In this document: piece by piece, positions 28,189-37,432 of the stretch
Position numbering within the stretch: position 1 is the first letter of the stretch
Layout of the letters: the number at the start of each line of letters is the position of its first letter
Source of the DNA: Actinomycetes bacterium
GTDB lineage: Bacteria; Actinomycetota; Acidimicrobiia; Acidimicrobiales; Bog-793
Length of the DNA: 64,000 nucleotides
NCBI GenBank assembly: GCA_021796535.1
Contig: JAKABW010000013.1
Span: forward strand, 1-64,000
Direction: 5' to 3'
The notes under the pieces: generated by a model
Told to the model about the DNA's origin: nothing
What the model saw: only the letters and a program-made list of their open reading frames with translations
Databases searched by the model: none
Made by a program: the position numbers and the translations under genes

Positions 28189-28560
28189 TCAGCCGACCGG
28201 CCTCCGGCCTTTTTTGAAAATCCGGCTGAGAAAAGAAAAGCTGCTTTCTGTTCTGTTTTCCGCCAGTGCCTGTTTGACTTCCTGCACGACGAGGTGTTCC
28301 ATATAAAAAGCCAGGAAAGGGAAAAACCCGGCGCAGATCATGGCCAGCATTTCCAGTATGGTAAAGCGCGCCCTTCTGGCCAGGTCATAAGCTGCCATCA
28401 GATAAACAATGTAAAGAACGCCGTGGATGGGGCCGACCAGGGCTACCACCTCTTTATTGCCCCAGACGTACTGTAAAGGAAGTCCGACCGCACACAGGAT
28501 AAGGAGCATAACCCCCACCGTGTAGGCCATAATCCTGTAGCGGTTCAACGCTCCCGTCAT
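28189..28560 (-). CDS. DUF3817 membrane protein
   Basis: A 123-residue integral membrane protein with three predicted helices and the DUF3817 pattern: an N-terminal RYRIMAYTVG segment, GPIHGVLYIVYL in the middle, and a final helix ending GFFPFLAFYMEHLV. The family is widespread in actinobacteria and of unknown function. Its start codon overlaps the end of the upstream gene by four bases, so it is the second gene of a two-gene operon. Confidence 0.8.
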   Translation of the reverse strand: MTGALNRYRIMAYTVGVMLLILCAVGLPLQYVWGNKEVVALVGPIHGVLYIVYLMAAYDLARRARFTILEMLAMICAGFFPFLAFYMEHLVVQEVKQALAENRTESSFSFLSRIFKKGRRPVG

Positions 28561-29003
28561 TTGTCGTCCTTTTTTGTTTTCGGTGATTTTAGTTCTGCCA
28601 AGTATTCATTATAAGCAGCCATTTCTTCGTCTTCTTGGGCAACCCGGCGTATATTTTCTATATCTATGCCGGATATGCGGATATCCAAATCCCGACCCAG
28701 TGTCTCCGTGTCTTTCTCGGAGTCGGCGCGGTTTTGCAAATTTGCCTCAGCGATGCGCCTTTTGGCAAGGAGAAGACCCTTTTGTCCCGTTTTTTCGGGG
28801 TCGTCGTGGATGATGTTCCACCAAAATACCGCTCCGAAAAAGGCAAAGACGGGCCATTCCACCGAGTACAGCCATCCCAGACTGTCTCCGGACAAAGCCA
28901 CGGTAATTTGCCACCATGCCGCCGCCAGACAGCCCGGAAACCAAATTAGGATGGCCAGATGGAGAAGGAGAGCTCTTTTGCCGAGCCATTTGGAATTTGC
29001 CAC
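28557..29003 (-). CDS. Uncharacterised two-helix membrane protein
   Basis: A 148-residue protein with two predicted membrane helices (about residues 12-32 and 42-62), then a polar, charged tail of about 80 residues rich in Glu, Asp, Arg and Lys that probably lies in the cytoplasm. It contains the phrase WWNIIHDDPEKTG after the second helix. I cannot assign a family. It overlaps the DUF3817 gene by four bases, and the pair is transcribed away from dapD. Confidence 0.6.
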   Translation of the reverse strand: MANSKWLGKRALLLHLAILIWFPGCLAAAWWQITVALSGDSLGWLYSVEWPVFAFFGAVFWWNIIHDDPEKTGQKGLLLAKRRIAEANLQNRADSEKDTETLGRDLDIRISGIDIENIRRVAQEDEEMAAYNEYLAELKSPKTKKDDK

Positions 29004-29182
29004 GGTTAAAGAGTAGTTGAAAAAGCTTTTCTCCCGCGACCCAAAAAGCGTTTTCTCTCAGAGTTCCACCCCCGCCGCCGCCCGGGAGACCGCCAAATTG
29101 TCCGCCGGGAAAGAGCTTGCCTCCCCGCCGGGGATCTTGGGCATTAATAATTTTCCGGGATGCTTTCCGGGATGCCTTGTGT

Positions 29183-29188
29183 TATAAT
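29183..29188 (+). promoter_or_regulatory. Predicted -10 box of dapD
   Basis: A perfect TATAAT about 80 bases before the dapD start, placing the transcript start near 29195, just ahead of the leader hairpin. The -35 region is weak. Imperfect direct repeats TTCCGGGATGC overlap the spacer and could bind a regulator. Confidence 0.5.
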
Positions 29189-29205
29189 GCGTCGCATAAG
29201 ATGTC

Positions 29206-29237
29206 GGTATAGGGTAGGGGAATCCCTGCCCTATACC
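29206..29237 (+). promoter_or_regulatory. Strong hairpin in the dapD leader
   Basis: GGTATAGGGTAGGG (29206-29219) pairs with CCCTGCCCTATACC (29224-29237), 13 of 14 positions Watson-Crick plus one G-T, around a four-base GAAT loop. It begins about 11 bases after the predicted transcript start and ends 24 bases before the Shine-Dalgarno GAGG. There is no U-run, so it is not a classical terminator. An operator palindrome, an mRNA stabiliser or part of a control element are all possible. Confidence 0.55.
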
Positions 29238-29269
29238 TCTTTGCGGTTGCATTCTGTTAGTGAGGTCCT

Positions 29270-30094
29270 ATGAATCTGGAGTCCGAGGTCAAGCAATTAT
29301 GGGAAAACAGAGATTCTCTGGATTTCCAAGACAAAGACGTTGTAAATCCGATTCGCGAAACAATCGCTCTTTTGGATGACGGCACCTTGCGCGTGGCCGA
29401 AATCAATTCCCAAGACGAGGTTACGGTCAGCGAATGGATCAAGCAGGCCATTCTGCTCTTGTTCAGAATTTCCGAACTCCAGGCATACGAGCTCGGGCCT
29501 TTTGAGTATTTTGACAAGTTGCCCCTGAAGACCGGTTACCGGGAAAAAGGAGTACGCGTCGTGCCGGGCGCGTCCGCCAGATTTGGCTCCTTTATCGACA
29601 AAGGGGCCATTTTGATGCCCAGCTACGTCAATATAGGAGCCCGCGTGGGATCCGATACCATGGTGGATACCTGGGCCACCGTGGGTTCGTGCGCCCAAGT
29701 CGGGGAGAGGGTTCATCTGGCCGGAGGGGTCGGCATAGGCGGTGTGTTGGAGCCGGCCAACGCCGTTCCCGTGGTCATAGAAGACGACGTCATGATAGGG
29801 AGCCGTTGCATGATTACGCAGGGCGCGAGAGTCGGCAAAGGCTCCGTCGTCGGAGAAGGCACTATACTCAATCCGGCCATCCCGGTGATAGATTCTTTCA
29901 GCGGAGAAGAGATCTCCAGGGGCAAAATACCCGCTTGGTGCGTGGCCGTCGGCGCTTCCCGGAAAAGACAGTACCCCGGCGGCGAGTTTTATCTGCCCTG
30001 TGTGCTGGTCATAAGACATCTGACGGAAGGCGAGCGCCACGACAAGGCTCAATTGAACGAAATTCTCCGACTGAACGGAATTTCCGCAAGCTGA
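29270..30094 (+). CDS. dapD: Tetrahydrodipicolinate N-succinyltransferase
   Basis: Adds succinyl from succinyl-CoA to tetrahydrodipicolinate. The protein has 274 residues, the same length as the E. coli enzyme, and shares its signature stretches (ALLDDGTLRVAE, LMPSYVNIGA, MVDTWATVGSCAQ, HLAGGVGIGGVLEP) and the left-handed beta-helix hexapeptide repeats. This is the proteobacterial form; the mycobacterial DapD belongs to a distinct, longer form. GAGG precedes the ATG by four bases. dapE follows after 61 bases. Confidence 0.94.
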   Translation: MNLESEVKQLWENRDSLDFQDKDVVNPIRETIALLDDGTLRVAEINSQDEVTVSEWIKQAILLLFRISELQAYELGPFEYFDKLPLKTGYREKGVRVVPGASARFGSFIDKGAILMPSYVNIGARVGSDTMVDTWATVGSCAQVGERVHLAGGVGIGGVLEPANAVPVVIEDDVMIGSRCMITQGARVGKGSVVGEGTILNPAIPVIDSFSGEEISRGKIPAWCVAVGASRKRQYPGGEFYLPCVLVIRHLTEGERHDKAQLNEILRLNGISAS

Positions 30095-30155
30095 CGGAGC
30101 GGGTTCCGGGTGAAGTTGATCCGGCCGCCGGGTCCCATATCGAAAGTGTGTTATT

Positions 30156-31259
30156 ATGTCCCGTTCTGTCGATGTAAACAATCTGACGGAGCTTACTTAC
30201 CGGTTGGTTTCGATTCCCTCCGTGAGTCACGCCGAAAAAGAAATAGCGGATTTTGTGGAGGATCTCCTCGGCACTTACCCTTATTTGCGGTTGAGAAGAA
30301 TCGGCAACAACATAGCGGCAACCGCCGAGCGGGGCTTTGAGCGAAAAGTGATTCTGGCCGGCCATCTGGATACCGTGCCGGTTGCCGGGCTCGAAGCGTC
30401 GCTTGCGCCCGATGCCGTATCGGGGCGGGGGAGCGTCGACATGAAAGGCGGCTTGGCAGTTTTGATCAGACTGGCCGCCAACGCCGAGAGTTTTCCTCTG
30501 AATACCGCTTTTATTTTCTATGCCAAAGAAGAAGTAAAACGGCTTGATTCCGGTTTGCTGGAAATCGAGCAGGCCGCCCCGGAATTATTGACCGGCAATT
30601 TGGCGGTTTTGGCAGAGCCGACAAATACCCATGTCGAACTGGGGTGCCAGGGGGTGATGAGGGTTGTCGTAAGACTGGGCGGCAAGTCTGCCCACAGCGC
30701 CCGCCCCTGGGCGGGGGTCAATGCCATACACAGGCTCGGGGTCTTGCTGGAGCGGGTCAATTCTTTCGGCCGCCGCGAAATCGGAGTTGACGGTCTTTTA
30801 TATGCGGAATCTTTGCAGGCCGTAAAAATAGAAGGGGGCACCGGGAAAAACGTCGTGCCGGACCAAGCCGCCGTTACCCTCAGCTACCGGTTTTCGCCGG
30901 CGAGCGATACGGAGTCGGCTTACGCTTTCTTATGCAAGACCTTTGAAGACGTGATCGATCCGGAACTCGGCGACGAAATAACTGTTGAAGAAGCCGCCCC
31001 GAGCGCTTTGCCGCATTTGTTTCAGGACGGTGTCCAAAAACTCATTGCCCTTACCGGAAAGGAACCGGTCGCCAAGCTCGGCTGGACGGATGTCGCCTTT
31101 TTTTCAGAACGCGGCATTGCCTCCGTCAATTTCGGTCCAGGCGACGCCGAAATGGCCCACGGTCCCCGTGAGGTGATCGGGACCGAACAGCTGGAAAACT
31201 GCTACGCCGTTTTGCGGCAATTTCTGTCGGTGCCCGACCCGGCCTGCGGCCAAAATTAA
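30156..31259 (+). CDS. dapE: Succinyl-diaminopimelate desuccinylase
   Basis: A 367-residue M20-family metallopeptidase that releases LL-diaminopimelate. Metal-binding motifs are visible: His in AGHLDTVP, bridging Asp in GRGSVDMKGG, the catalytic Glu pair in AKEEV, and a late His in MAHGPREV. A lid domain lies between about residues 170 and 280. With DapC, DapD and DapF it completes the local set of the succinylase branch. A hairpin after the stop probably ends transcription. Confidence 0.9.
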   Translation: MSRSVDVNNLTELTYRLVSIPSVSHAEKEIADFVEDLLGTYPYLRLRRIGNNIAATAERGFERKVILAGHLDTVPVAGLEASLAPDAVSGRGSVDMKGGLAVLIRLAANAESFPLNTAFIFYAKEEVKRLDSGLLEIEQAAPELLTGNLAVLAEPTNTHVELGCQGVMRVVVRLGGKSAHSARPWAGVNAIHRLGVLLERVNSFGRREIGVDGLLYAESLQAVKIEGGTGKNVVPDQAAVTLSYRFSPASDTESAYAFLCKTFEDVIDPELGDEITVEEAAPSALPHLFQDGVQKLIALTGKEPVAKLGWTDVAFFSERGIASVNFGPGDAEMAHGPREVIGTEQLENCYAVLRQFLSVPDPACGQN

Positions 31260-31267
31260 GGTTTTCG

Positions 31268-31290
31268 GCCGTAAAGCTTACGGCACTTTT
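31268..31290 (+). terminator. Predicted terminator between dapE and pyc
   Basis: GCCGTAA (31268-31274) and TTACGGC (31278-31284) form a seven-base stem with loop AGC, followed by ACTTTT. It fills the 18-base gap between two convergent genes and runs into the last codons of pyc, so it would mainly serve the plus strand. Confidence 0.45.
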
Positions 31291-34200
31291 GTCAAAAGGA
31301 CCAGGAGATCTCCCGCCTGCACGGTGGCTGTTTCCGGCACCACGACCCTTTGCACTATTCCGGCGATCGAAGTCGTAATTTTTGCATCCATTTTCATCGC
31401 TTCGATGGTCGCCACGATATCTCCCTGTTCCAGCTTTGCGTTGGGTTTTACGTGCACCGTCACCACCCCGGAAAAGGGCGCGGCGATCTGACAGGGGTCG
31501 TCGGGACTGGCTTTTTCTCCGCTCGGTTTGGAGGAGGCGACGGAAAAGTCTTTTACCGACACGATTCTGGGCCTTCCGTTCAGCCGGCAGAACGCATTGC
31601 GGAATCCCCGTTCGTCGGGCTCGGACACCGCGTCCACCGACAGGAAAATGTCCAGTCCCGGTTCCAGCTCAACTTCGACTTCTTCTCCCAAGTCAAGTCC
31701 GAAGAAGAAAGCTTTGCTCGGCAGGAGGGAGAGGTTTCCGAAATGGTCGTGGGAGTGTTTGTACTCTTTGGCGGGTCCGGGGAACAGCAACTCGGAGAGC
31801 CCCTGTCTCACGTTGCCGCTCTCCAGTATTTCTTCCTCTTTGGGAGTCAGTTCTTTGGACGGCAAAGTGTATGTTCTGTTAGCCAGGGCGCGGGTGCGGA
31901 AGGGTTCCGGCCAGCCCGCCGGAGGCGTCCCGAGTTCGCCGGCCAGAAAACCGATTACGGATTCGGGAAGGGAAAACTTTTCCGGGTTTTGTTCCAGTTC
32001 TTCCACGGTGGTACCCTGTGCCGCCAGGTGCATGGCCAAGTCGCCCACCACTTTGGAGGTGGGGGTTACCTTCACGATTCTGCCGAACAGTTTGTCCACT
32101 TGGGCATAGAGGTCCTCGACGTGGTCGATGATGTTTCCGAGTCCCAGCGAGATGGCCTGCTGTCTCATGTTGGTTATCTGTCCGCCCGGTATTTCGTGGC
32201 GATAGACGCGCCCGGTGGGGGCGTTTAGGCCGCTTTCGAAAGGCCTGTACAATTTCCTGACGGCTTCAAAATACGGCTCCAAATTGAGCAGAGTCTGCAA
32301 ATCGATTCCCGGGGCAAATTCTTCGTCGGCGGTTGCGGCGACGATCGAAGAGAGGGCCGGCTGACTCGTGGTGCCGGCCAAAGGAGCCATGGCTCCGTCT
32401 ATGGCGTCCACCCCCGCCGAAACGGCCGCCAGATAAGTGGCCAATTGTCCGCCCGCCGTGTCGTGGGTGTGCAGATGGACTGGCTGGTCAAAGCGTTCTC
32501 TGAGGGCAGACACCAATATTTTGGCGGCTTTGGGTCTGAGCAGTCCGGCCATGTCTTTGATGCACAGAATCTGCACCCCGGTTGCGGAGATTTTTTCGGC
32601 CAACCTCAGATAATAGTCCAAATTGTAGAAATCTTCTTCGGGGCCGGCCAGATTGCCCGTATAACAAAGCGTTCCTTCGGCCACAGCGTCCGTTTCCAGT
32701 ACGGCTTCGACGGCCGGCCTGATCTGTTCCACGTCATTTTGGGCATCAAATATCCTGAATATGTCAATGCCTGCTTTGGCGGCTTCGGCGACGAAGTGTT
32801 TGGCCACTTTGTCCGGATAGGGGGTGTAACCCACCGTATTTCTCCCCCTGATCAACATCTGCAGACAGATGTTGGGCACGGCTTTTCTGAGTGTCTCCAG
32901 TCTTTCCCAGGGGTCTTCTTTCAGAAATCTGAGCGCCGTGTCGAAGGTGGCCCCGCCCCAGCATTCCAGAGAAAACAATTCGGGAAGCCGGAAGGAAATG
33001 TGTTTGGCCACCGCCAGCATGTCGAAGGTTCTCATCCTGGTGGCCAACAGAGACTGGTGGGCATCCCGGAATGTCGTGTCCGTAACGGCTATTTTTTGGG
33101 AGTTCCTCAGGTTCCTCGCAAACTCCAGCGGACCCAGTTCCTGCAGAGCCTGTTTTGACCCCGGGGCCGGGGTAAGGGTGTCCCAATTGATTTTTGGCAG
33201 CAAATCTCTGGGGTCTCCGGCCGTCGGAGGCGGACCGAAAGGACGGTTTACCGTGGTCTCGGCGACATAAGTAAGGAGTCTGGTTCCCCGGTCGGCACTC
33301 TGACGGATGCGCAACAACTCCGGTTTCGACTCGATAAAAGAAGTCGAGATATTGCCGGCTTTGAAGTCCGGATCATCCAAAATGGCCAGAAGGTAGCCTA
33401 TGTTTGTTTTGATTCCGCGGATCCGCATTTCCGCCAAAGCGCGTCTCGCCCTGTCCACGGCTTCCGTAAAATTGCGGCCGCGGCAGGTGACTTTCCCCAG
33501 TAGCGAATCGAAAAACGGGAGTACTTCCGTGCCGAGGGTGGTTCCTTCGTCGAGTCTTATGCCGGATCCGCCCGGTACGCGGTAGGTGGTGATGACCCCG
33601 GTGTCCGGTCTGAAATCATGTTCTGGGTCTTCGGCCGTTACCCTGCACTGCACGGCAGATCCGAGCAGTCTGACGGCGTCCTGGCTGAGTCCCAGGTCGG
33701 CGAGGCTGTGCCCCGCCGCTATCAGTATTTGGGATTGCACGATGTCGACTTGCGTCACCTCTTCGGTAACGGTATGTTCCACCTGCACGCGGGGGTTCAT
33801 TTCGATAAAGACGTAGCGCGATTTCTCGATGTCCTCCACGTTTTGCACGAGGAATTCCACGGTGCCGGCACCCGTATAGTTTAACGATTTGGCAAAAGCC
33901 ACGGCGTCTCCGCATATTTTTTCCCTCAGCCGGGAATCAAGAACGGGGGCGGGGGCGATTTCGATGACTTTCTGGTGTCGTCTCTGGATGGAGCAGTCTC
34001 TTTCGAAGAGGTGGATGACGTTCGTTTCGGAGTCAGCGAGAACCTGTACTTCAATGTGGTGGGCGTCTTCAAGGGCCTCTTCTATAAAAAGGGTCGGGTC
34101 CCCGAACGCCGAAGCCGCTTCCCGCGAAGCGGATTCGATGGCGCTTTCCAATTGCTTTCTGGAGGTTACCTTTCGAAGCCCCCTTCCGCCGCCGCCCGCG

Positions 34201-34691
34201 GCGGCTTTTACGAAAACCGGATAACCGATTTCTTCGGCAGCCCTGATGAGGTCTTCGCCGGTCAAACCCTGAGGGGAGCTTTTTAAAGTGGGCAGGCCGG
34301 CCTGTTTGGCTGCCTGAATGGCGCTGATTTTGTTGCCAGCCAAGGTGAGAACTTTGGGAGAAGGCCCGACAAAGGTTATGCCGTTTTTGGCGCAGGCCTC
34401 GCTGAGGAGAGGGTTTTCGGACAGGAAACCGTAACCGGGATATATCGCGTCGGCTCCGACGCGTTTTGCCAGGTTGACAATTAAATCCACATCCAGATAT
34501 GCCCTTACCGGATGGCCGCGGTCGCCTATTTCGTAGCTTTCGTCGGCTTTTTGTCTGTGGAGGGAGTGTCTGTCTTCATACGGATAAATAGCGACCGACC
34601 TGATGCCAAGCTCGTGCAAAGCCCTGAATGCCCGTATGGCGATTTCTCCTCTGTTGGCAACCAGAACTTTCTTAAATGCTTTTTGCGCCAT
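31278..34691 (-). CDS. pyc: Pyruvate carboxylase
   Basis: A full-length single-chain enzyme of 1137 residues that carboxylates pyruvate to oxaloacetate. The biotin carboxylase domain opens with KVLVANRGEIAIRA and contains the ATP-grasp loop AAGGGGRGLRKV. The carboxyltransferase domain starts near residue 530 (DTTFRDAHQSL, with the metal site around HTHDTAGG). The biotin carrier domain ends the protein with EAMKMDAK. It is anaplerotic and supplies aspartate for the lysine pathway encoded beside it. It depends on biotin, whose synthesis genes are at 58905-63149. A 168-base upstream region separates it from the glycosyltransferase gene. Confidence 0.96.
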   Translation of the reverse strand: MAQKAFKKVLVANRGEIAIRAFRALHELGIRSVAIYPYEDRHSLHRQKADESYEIGDRGHPVRAYLDVDLIVNLAKRVGADAIYPGYGFLSENPLLSEACAKNGITFVGPSPKVLTLAGNKISAIQAAKQAGLPTLKSSPQGLTGEDLIRAAEEIGYPVFVKAAAGGGGRGLRKVTSRKQLESAIESASREAASAFGDPTLFIEEALEDAHHIEVQVLADSETNVIHLFERDCSIQRRHQKVIEIAPAPVLDSRLREKICGDAVAFAKSLNYTGAGTVEFLVQNVEDIEKSRYVFIEMNPRVQVEHTVTEEVTQVDIVQSQILIAAGHSLADLGLSQDAVRLLGSAVQCRVTAEDPEHDFRPDTGVITTYRVPGGSGIRLDEGTTLGTEVLPFFDSLLGKVTCRGRNFTEAVDRARRALAEMRIRGIKTNIGYLLAILDDPDFKAGNISTSFIESKPELLRIRQSADRGTRLLTYVAETTVNRPFGPPPTAGDPRDLLPKINWDTLTPAPGSKQALQELGPLEFARNLRNSQKIAVTDTTFRDAHQSLLATRMRTFDMLAVAKHISFRLPELFSLECWGGATFDTALRFLKEDPWERLETLRKAVPNICLQMLIRGRNTVGYTPYPDKVAKHFVAEAAKAGIDIFRIFDAQNDVEQIRPAVEAVLETDAVAEGTLCYTGNLAGPEEDFYNLDYYLRLAEKISATGVQILCIKDMAGLLRPKAAKILVSALRERFDQPVHLHTHDTAGGQLATYLAAVSAGVDAIDGAMAPLAGTTSQPALSSIVAATADEEFAPGIDLQTLLNLEPYFEAVRKLYRPFESGLNAPTGRVYRHEIPGGQITNMRQQAISLGLGNIIDHVEDLYAQVDKLFGRIVKVTPTSKVVGDLAMHLAAQGTTVEELEQNPEKFSLPESVIGFLAGELGTPPAGWPEPFRTRALANRTYTLPSKELTPKEEEILESGNVRQGLSELLFPGPAKEYKHSHDHFGNLSLLPSKAFFFGLDLGEEVEVELEPGLDIFLSVDAVSEPDERGFRNAFCRLNGRPRIVSVKDFSVASSKPSGEKASPDDPCQIAAPFSGVVTVHVKPNAKLEQGDIVATIEAMKMDAKITTSIAGIVQRVVVPETATVQAGDLLVLLTKVP

Positions 34692-34756
34692 TCCTGTTTC
34701 CTATTGACCTTTTCTTGGTGAACAAAGTTTTGCGGGTGTCAACACTTATCTGTAGC

Positions 34757-34770
34757 AACATAACTATGTT
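34757..34770. promoter_or_regulatory. Small palindrome upstream of pyc
   Basis: AACATA and TATGTT flank a two-base centre about 65 bases ahead of the pyc start, next to a TATAAC-like box on the minus strand. It could be an operator; there is no match to the BirA or LysR sites I know. Confidence 0.2.
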
Positions 34771-34859
34771 ATACGCGCTTTTGTGCAAAATCGATTTCAT
34801 GTGCACAAATTCTGAAGCGGGGAAGAGCCGGCCGCCGGAGTTCTGCGCACGGGCGATCC

Positions 34860-35870
34860 TCAGACGGGCTTGACGCGTTTCGTAAAACGGTGTTTGAGGA
34901 AAGGGTAGAGCAATTTACGGACCGCCCGCAAGGAGGCGACGGGTTTTTTGTTTTTGACGAGATCTCCCAAAGCCGAAAAAGAGTTTTTGTAATCTTTGAT
35001 CAAAAAGAACGCCACGACAAAGCGCAAATAATGCCAGGCCATTACTTCCTCCGGCCGGAACTCGGCTACGGTGTCTGTTCCGGGCCGCCTGGCGCGGATA
35101 ATCGGGCTGCCGCCGGTTTCCCGGCTCTTCGACAAAAGCTCTTTTTCGACAATCCGCTTTGAGGCCCCGTAATGTCTTTTGAGGTTTTTGCTGTAGCCGT
35201 TGACGTTATCCCTGTAGTAGACGAGGTCTTTGTTGATTCTGGCTATGTCGCTTATTTTGGCGGCACGGATCCAGAATTCCCAATCCTCCGCTCCGTCAAA
35301 TGCGGATTCAAAGTACCCCGTTTTTTCGACGCAGGACCTTCTCATCATCACCGTGGAGGTCTGAAATCTGTTGAGTATCAAGAGATCGTCGCCGGTAATA
35401 ACGTCTGTGGAGCAGGTATCGTCGGCATCGGCGGCGGTTAATCCGGCCGGTGATGCGGTCCACTGACTGCAAACAATGTCGTGTTTGCCGTCCGCCAGGC
35501 AGCGTATCTGCAGCAAAGTTTTGTTGTCGGCCCAAATATCGTCGGCGTCAAGGAAGCAGATGACGTCGCCCCCAGCCACGTCGATGGCGGCGTTTCTTGC
35601 CAGAGAGGGAGAGCCGAATTGTGTTTCTATGATCTTTAGTTTGGGAACTCCGCCGGGCATTGTCCTTCCGGGGCACAGACTGCCGGGGTCATCCGCCGCC
35701 GAGTTGAGAAGTCCGAGAGTGTTGTCCGTGGAGGCGTCGACTGCCGCGATAATTTCGGCGACAGGATAAGTCTGGGTTAAAACCGACTTCAAAGTGTCCA
35801 AAAGGGTCAGTTCGGCGTTGTGAGCCGGCAAGATGACCGAAACGGCTTCGTGTTCTTTTGTCATATTCAA
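34860..35870 (-). CDS. Family 2 glycosyltransferase
   Basis: A 336-residue GT-A fold enzyme. The N terminus reads VSVILPAHNAELTLLDTLKSVL, the nucleotide-sugar site motif CFLDADDIW holds the DxD-like aspartates, and EDWEFWIRAA carries the likely catalytic ED. The final ~80 residues are basic, suggesting contact with the membrane surface. The start overlaps the end of the MurE-like gene by four bases. It probably adds a sugar to an envelope glycan; donor and acceptor are not evident. Confidence 0.85.
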   Translation of the reverse strand: MNMTKEHEAVSVILPAHNAELTLLDTLKSVLTQTYPVAEIIAAVDASTDNTLGLLNSAADDPGSLCPGRTMPGGVPKLKIIETQFGSPSLARNAAIDVAGGDVICFLDADDIWADNKTLLQIRCLADGKHDIVCSQWTASPAGLTAADADDTCSTDVITGDDLLILNRFQTSTVMMRRSCVEKTGYFESAFDGAEDWEFWIRAAKISDIARINKDLVYYRDNVNGYSKNLKRHYGASKRIVEKELLSKSRETGGSPIIRARRPGTDTVAEFRPEEVMAWHYLRFVVAFFLIKDYKNSFSALGDLVKNKKPVASLRAVRKLLYPFLKHRFTKRVKPV

Positions 35871-37432
35871 ACTTTCATGTCGTTTTTCCAGCGTTCGGCA
35901 ACGGCTTCTCCGGCGACAAGCCTGTCATCCAACGAAATCCGCCGGTCTCCGATTTTTTGAGACGTCTCATGGCCGCGGCCTGTAATTAAAATGGCGTCCC
36001 CCCTGTCTGAGGCGGCCACCGCCTGCCTGATGGCTTCGCGGCGGTCGAGTTCTATGAAAATATTGCAGCACTGGGCGCGGTTTTCGATCTTTCCGATGTG
36101 GGGATGTCTCTCGCCGATCATGTCTGTCACTATGGCAAGCGGATCTTCGTCATCGGGACTGTCGGTGGTATAGATCACGCTGTCGGCCGTTTCGGCGGTT
36201 TCCCCCATCGGGGAGCGTTTGGCCTTGAATCTGTTTCCTCTGGCGCCGAGCACGACGGCGATCTGTCCCGAAGGCGGCAGGATATTTCTGGTGGTTCGGA
36301 TGAGCGCGGCAAGAGCCTCCGGGGTATGGGCGTAATCCACGACCACAAGACAGGGGGCGTTCCCGCTCACTATTTCAAAGCGTCCGGGGGGGGCGGTGCA
36401 CGACTCGAGCGTGTCTATTATCAAAGATTTGTCGATGCCCAAAATCCTTGCCGTAACGTAGGCGGCGGTCAGATTCAAAGCGTTTACCGTACTGATGAGT
36501 TTGGATCTTATTCTTGCTTTCCCCATCGGTCCGGATATCAAGACTTCCGTGCCATCCAGACCTTTGCCGGTTGCCACAATCGGGATGTCGGACGATTTGT
36601 CAAATCCGAACGTCACTACCGGTATCCGTGCGGTTGAGGCAAGTTTTTTGCCCCAAGAGTCGTCAATGCAAATTACCCCTTGTTCACAGACGTTTTTTTC
36701 AAAGAGTTTTGATTTTGCCGCAAAGTAGGCTTCCATGGTTTTGTGGTATTCCAGATGTTCGGGAGTCATGTTGAGGAATACGCCGATTTTAAATTGGACG
36801 GCGGCCACCCTGTGCATATCCAAGGCATGCGAAGAAACTTCGACGGCCACCTGTGAGACATTGTTTCGCCTCATCAGAAAGAGAAGCTGTTGCAACTCGA
36901 TGGCTTCCGGTGTGGTCAGGGACGCCGGAATGTGCAGGCCGCCCAGCTGGTTATCGATGGTTCCTATTTTGCCGGCGGGAGCTTTGTGGGCTTCGAAACA
37001 GGAGTACAGCAGATGACAGGTTGTGGTTTTTCCGTTGGTTCCCGTGATGCCCACTATTTCCAAGTCTTGAGACGGGTTTTTGTAAAAAGCGCCTGCCAGT
37101 ATGCCCATGCATTCCCTCACGGAAGGCACGACGAGTTGGGGTATGTCCAGAGGCAGGAGTCTCTCCACAACGGCCGCCGCGGCTCCGTTGGCGACGGCTT
37201 CCGCCACAAAGTCGTGGCCGTCGCTGTTCTGGCCGACTATGGCAAAAAATAACGAGCCCTTTTGTCGGCGGCGTGAATCGCTGCCGAGAGAAAAGACGAG
37301 TTCGTCTCTGGTCAGTACGGCATTATCCAATTTGTCTGTCGATACCGAAGCCTTTGCCAAAACGGCGCTCAACAACTGCGGTTGCAAGTCGGGATAGTCT
37401 TCCTGTAAAAAAGTGTTGTCTATGTCAGCCAT
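35867..37432 (-). CDS. murE: MurE-type UDP-MurNAc-dipeptide ligase
   Basis: A 521-residue Mur ligase with all three domains: N-terminal UDP-binding domain with SLGSDSRRRQKGSLFFAI, central ATPase domain with P-loop GITGTNGKTTT and LNMTPEHLEYH, and C-terminal domain with DYAHTPEAL. MurE adds the third residue (usually meso-DAP, Lys or ornithine) to the peptidoglycan stem. The specificity loop, DNPR in meso-DAP enzymes, reads DSPD here (in YTTDSPDDEDP). The gene lies between a DUF2142 membrane protein and a glycosyltransferase, overlapping both, not in a division-cell-wall cluster. It may be a second MurE or the only one. Confidence 0.88.
   Translation of the reverse strand: MADIDNTFLQEDYPDLQPQLLSAVLAKASVSTDKLDNAVLTRDELVFSLGSDSRRRQKGSLFFAIVGQNSDGHDFVAEAVANGAAAAVVERLLPLDIPQLVVPSVRECMGILAGAFYKNPSQDLEIVGITGTNGKTTTCHLLYSCFEAHKAPAGKIGTIDNQLGGLHIPASLTTPEAIELQQLLFLMRRNNVSQVAVEVSSHALDMHRVAAVQFKIGVFLNMTPEHLEYHKTMEAYFAAKSKLFEKNVCEQGVICIDDSWGKKLASTARIPVVTFGFDKSSDIPIVATGKGLDGTEVLISGPMGKARIRSKLISTVNALNLTAAYVTARILGIDKSLIIDTLESCTAPPGRFEIVSGNAPCLVVVDYAHTPEALAALIRTTRNILPPSGQIAVVLGARGNRFKAKRSPMGETAETADSVIYTTDSPDDEDPLAIVTDMIGERHPHIGKIENRAQCCNIFIELDRREAIRQAVAASDRGDAILITGRGHETSQKIGDRRISLDDRLVAGEAVAERWKNDMKV

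Noticed and set aside
29206-29237. dapD leader hairpin considered as an intrinsic terminator or lysine riboswitch
   Set aside because: No U-run follows, the upstream gene is on the other strand, and the region is too short for the lysine aptamer.
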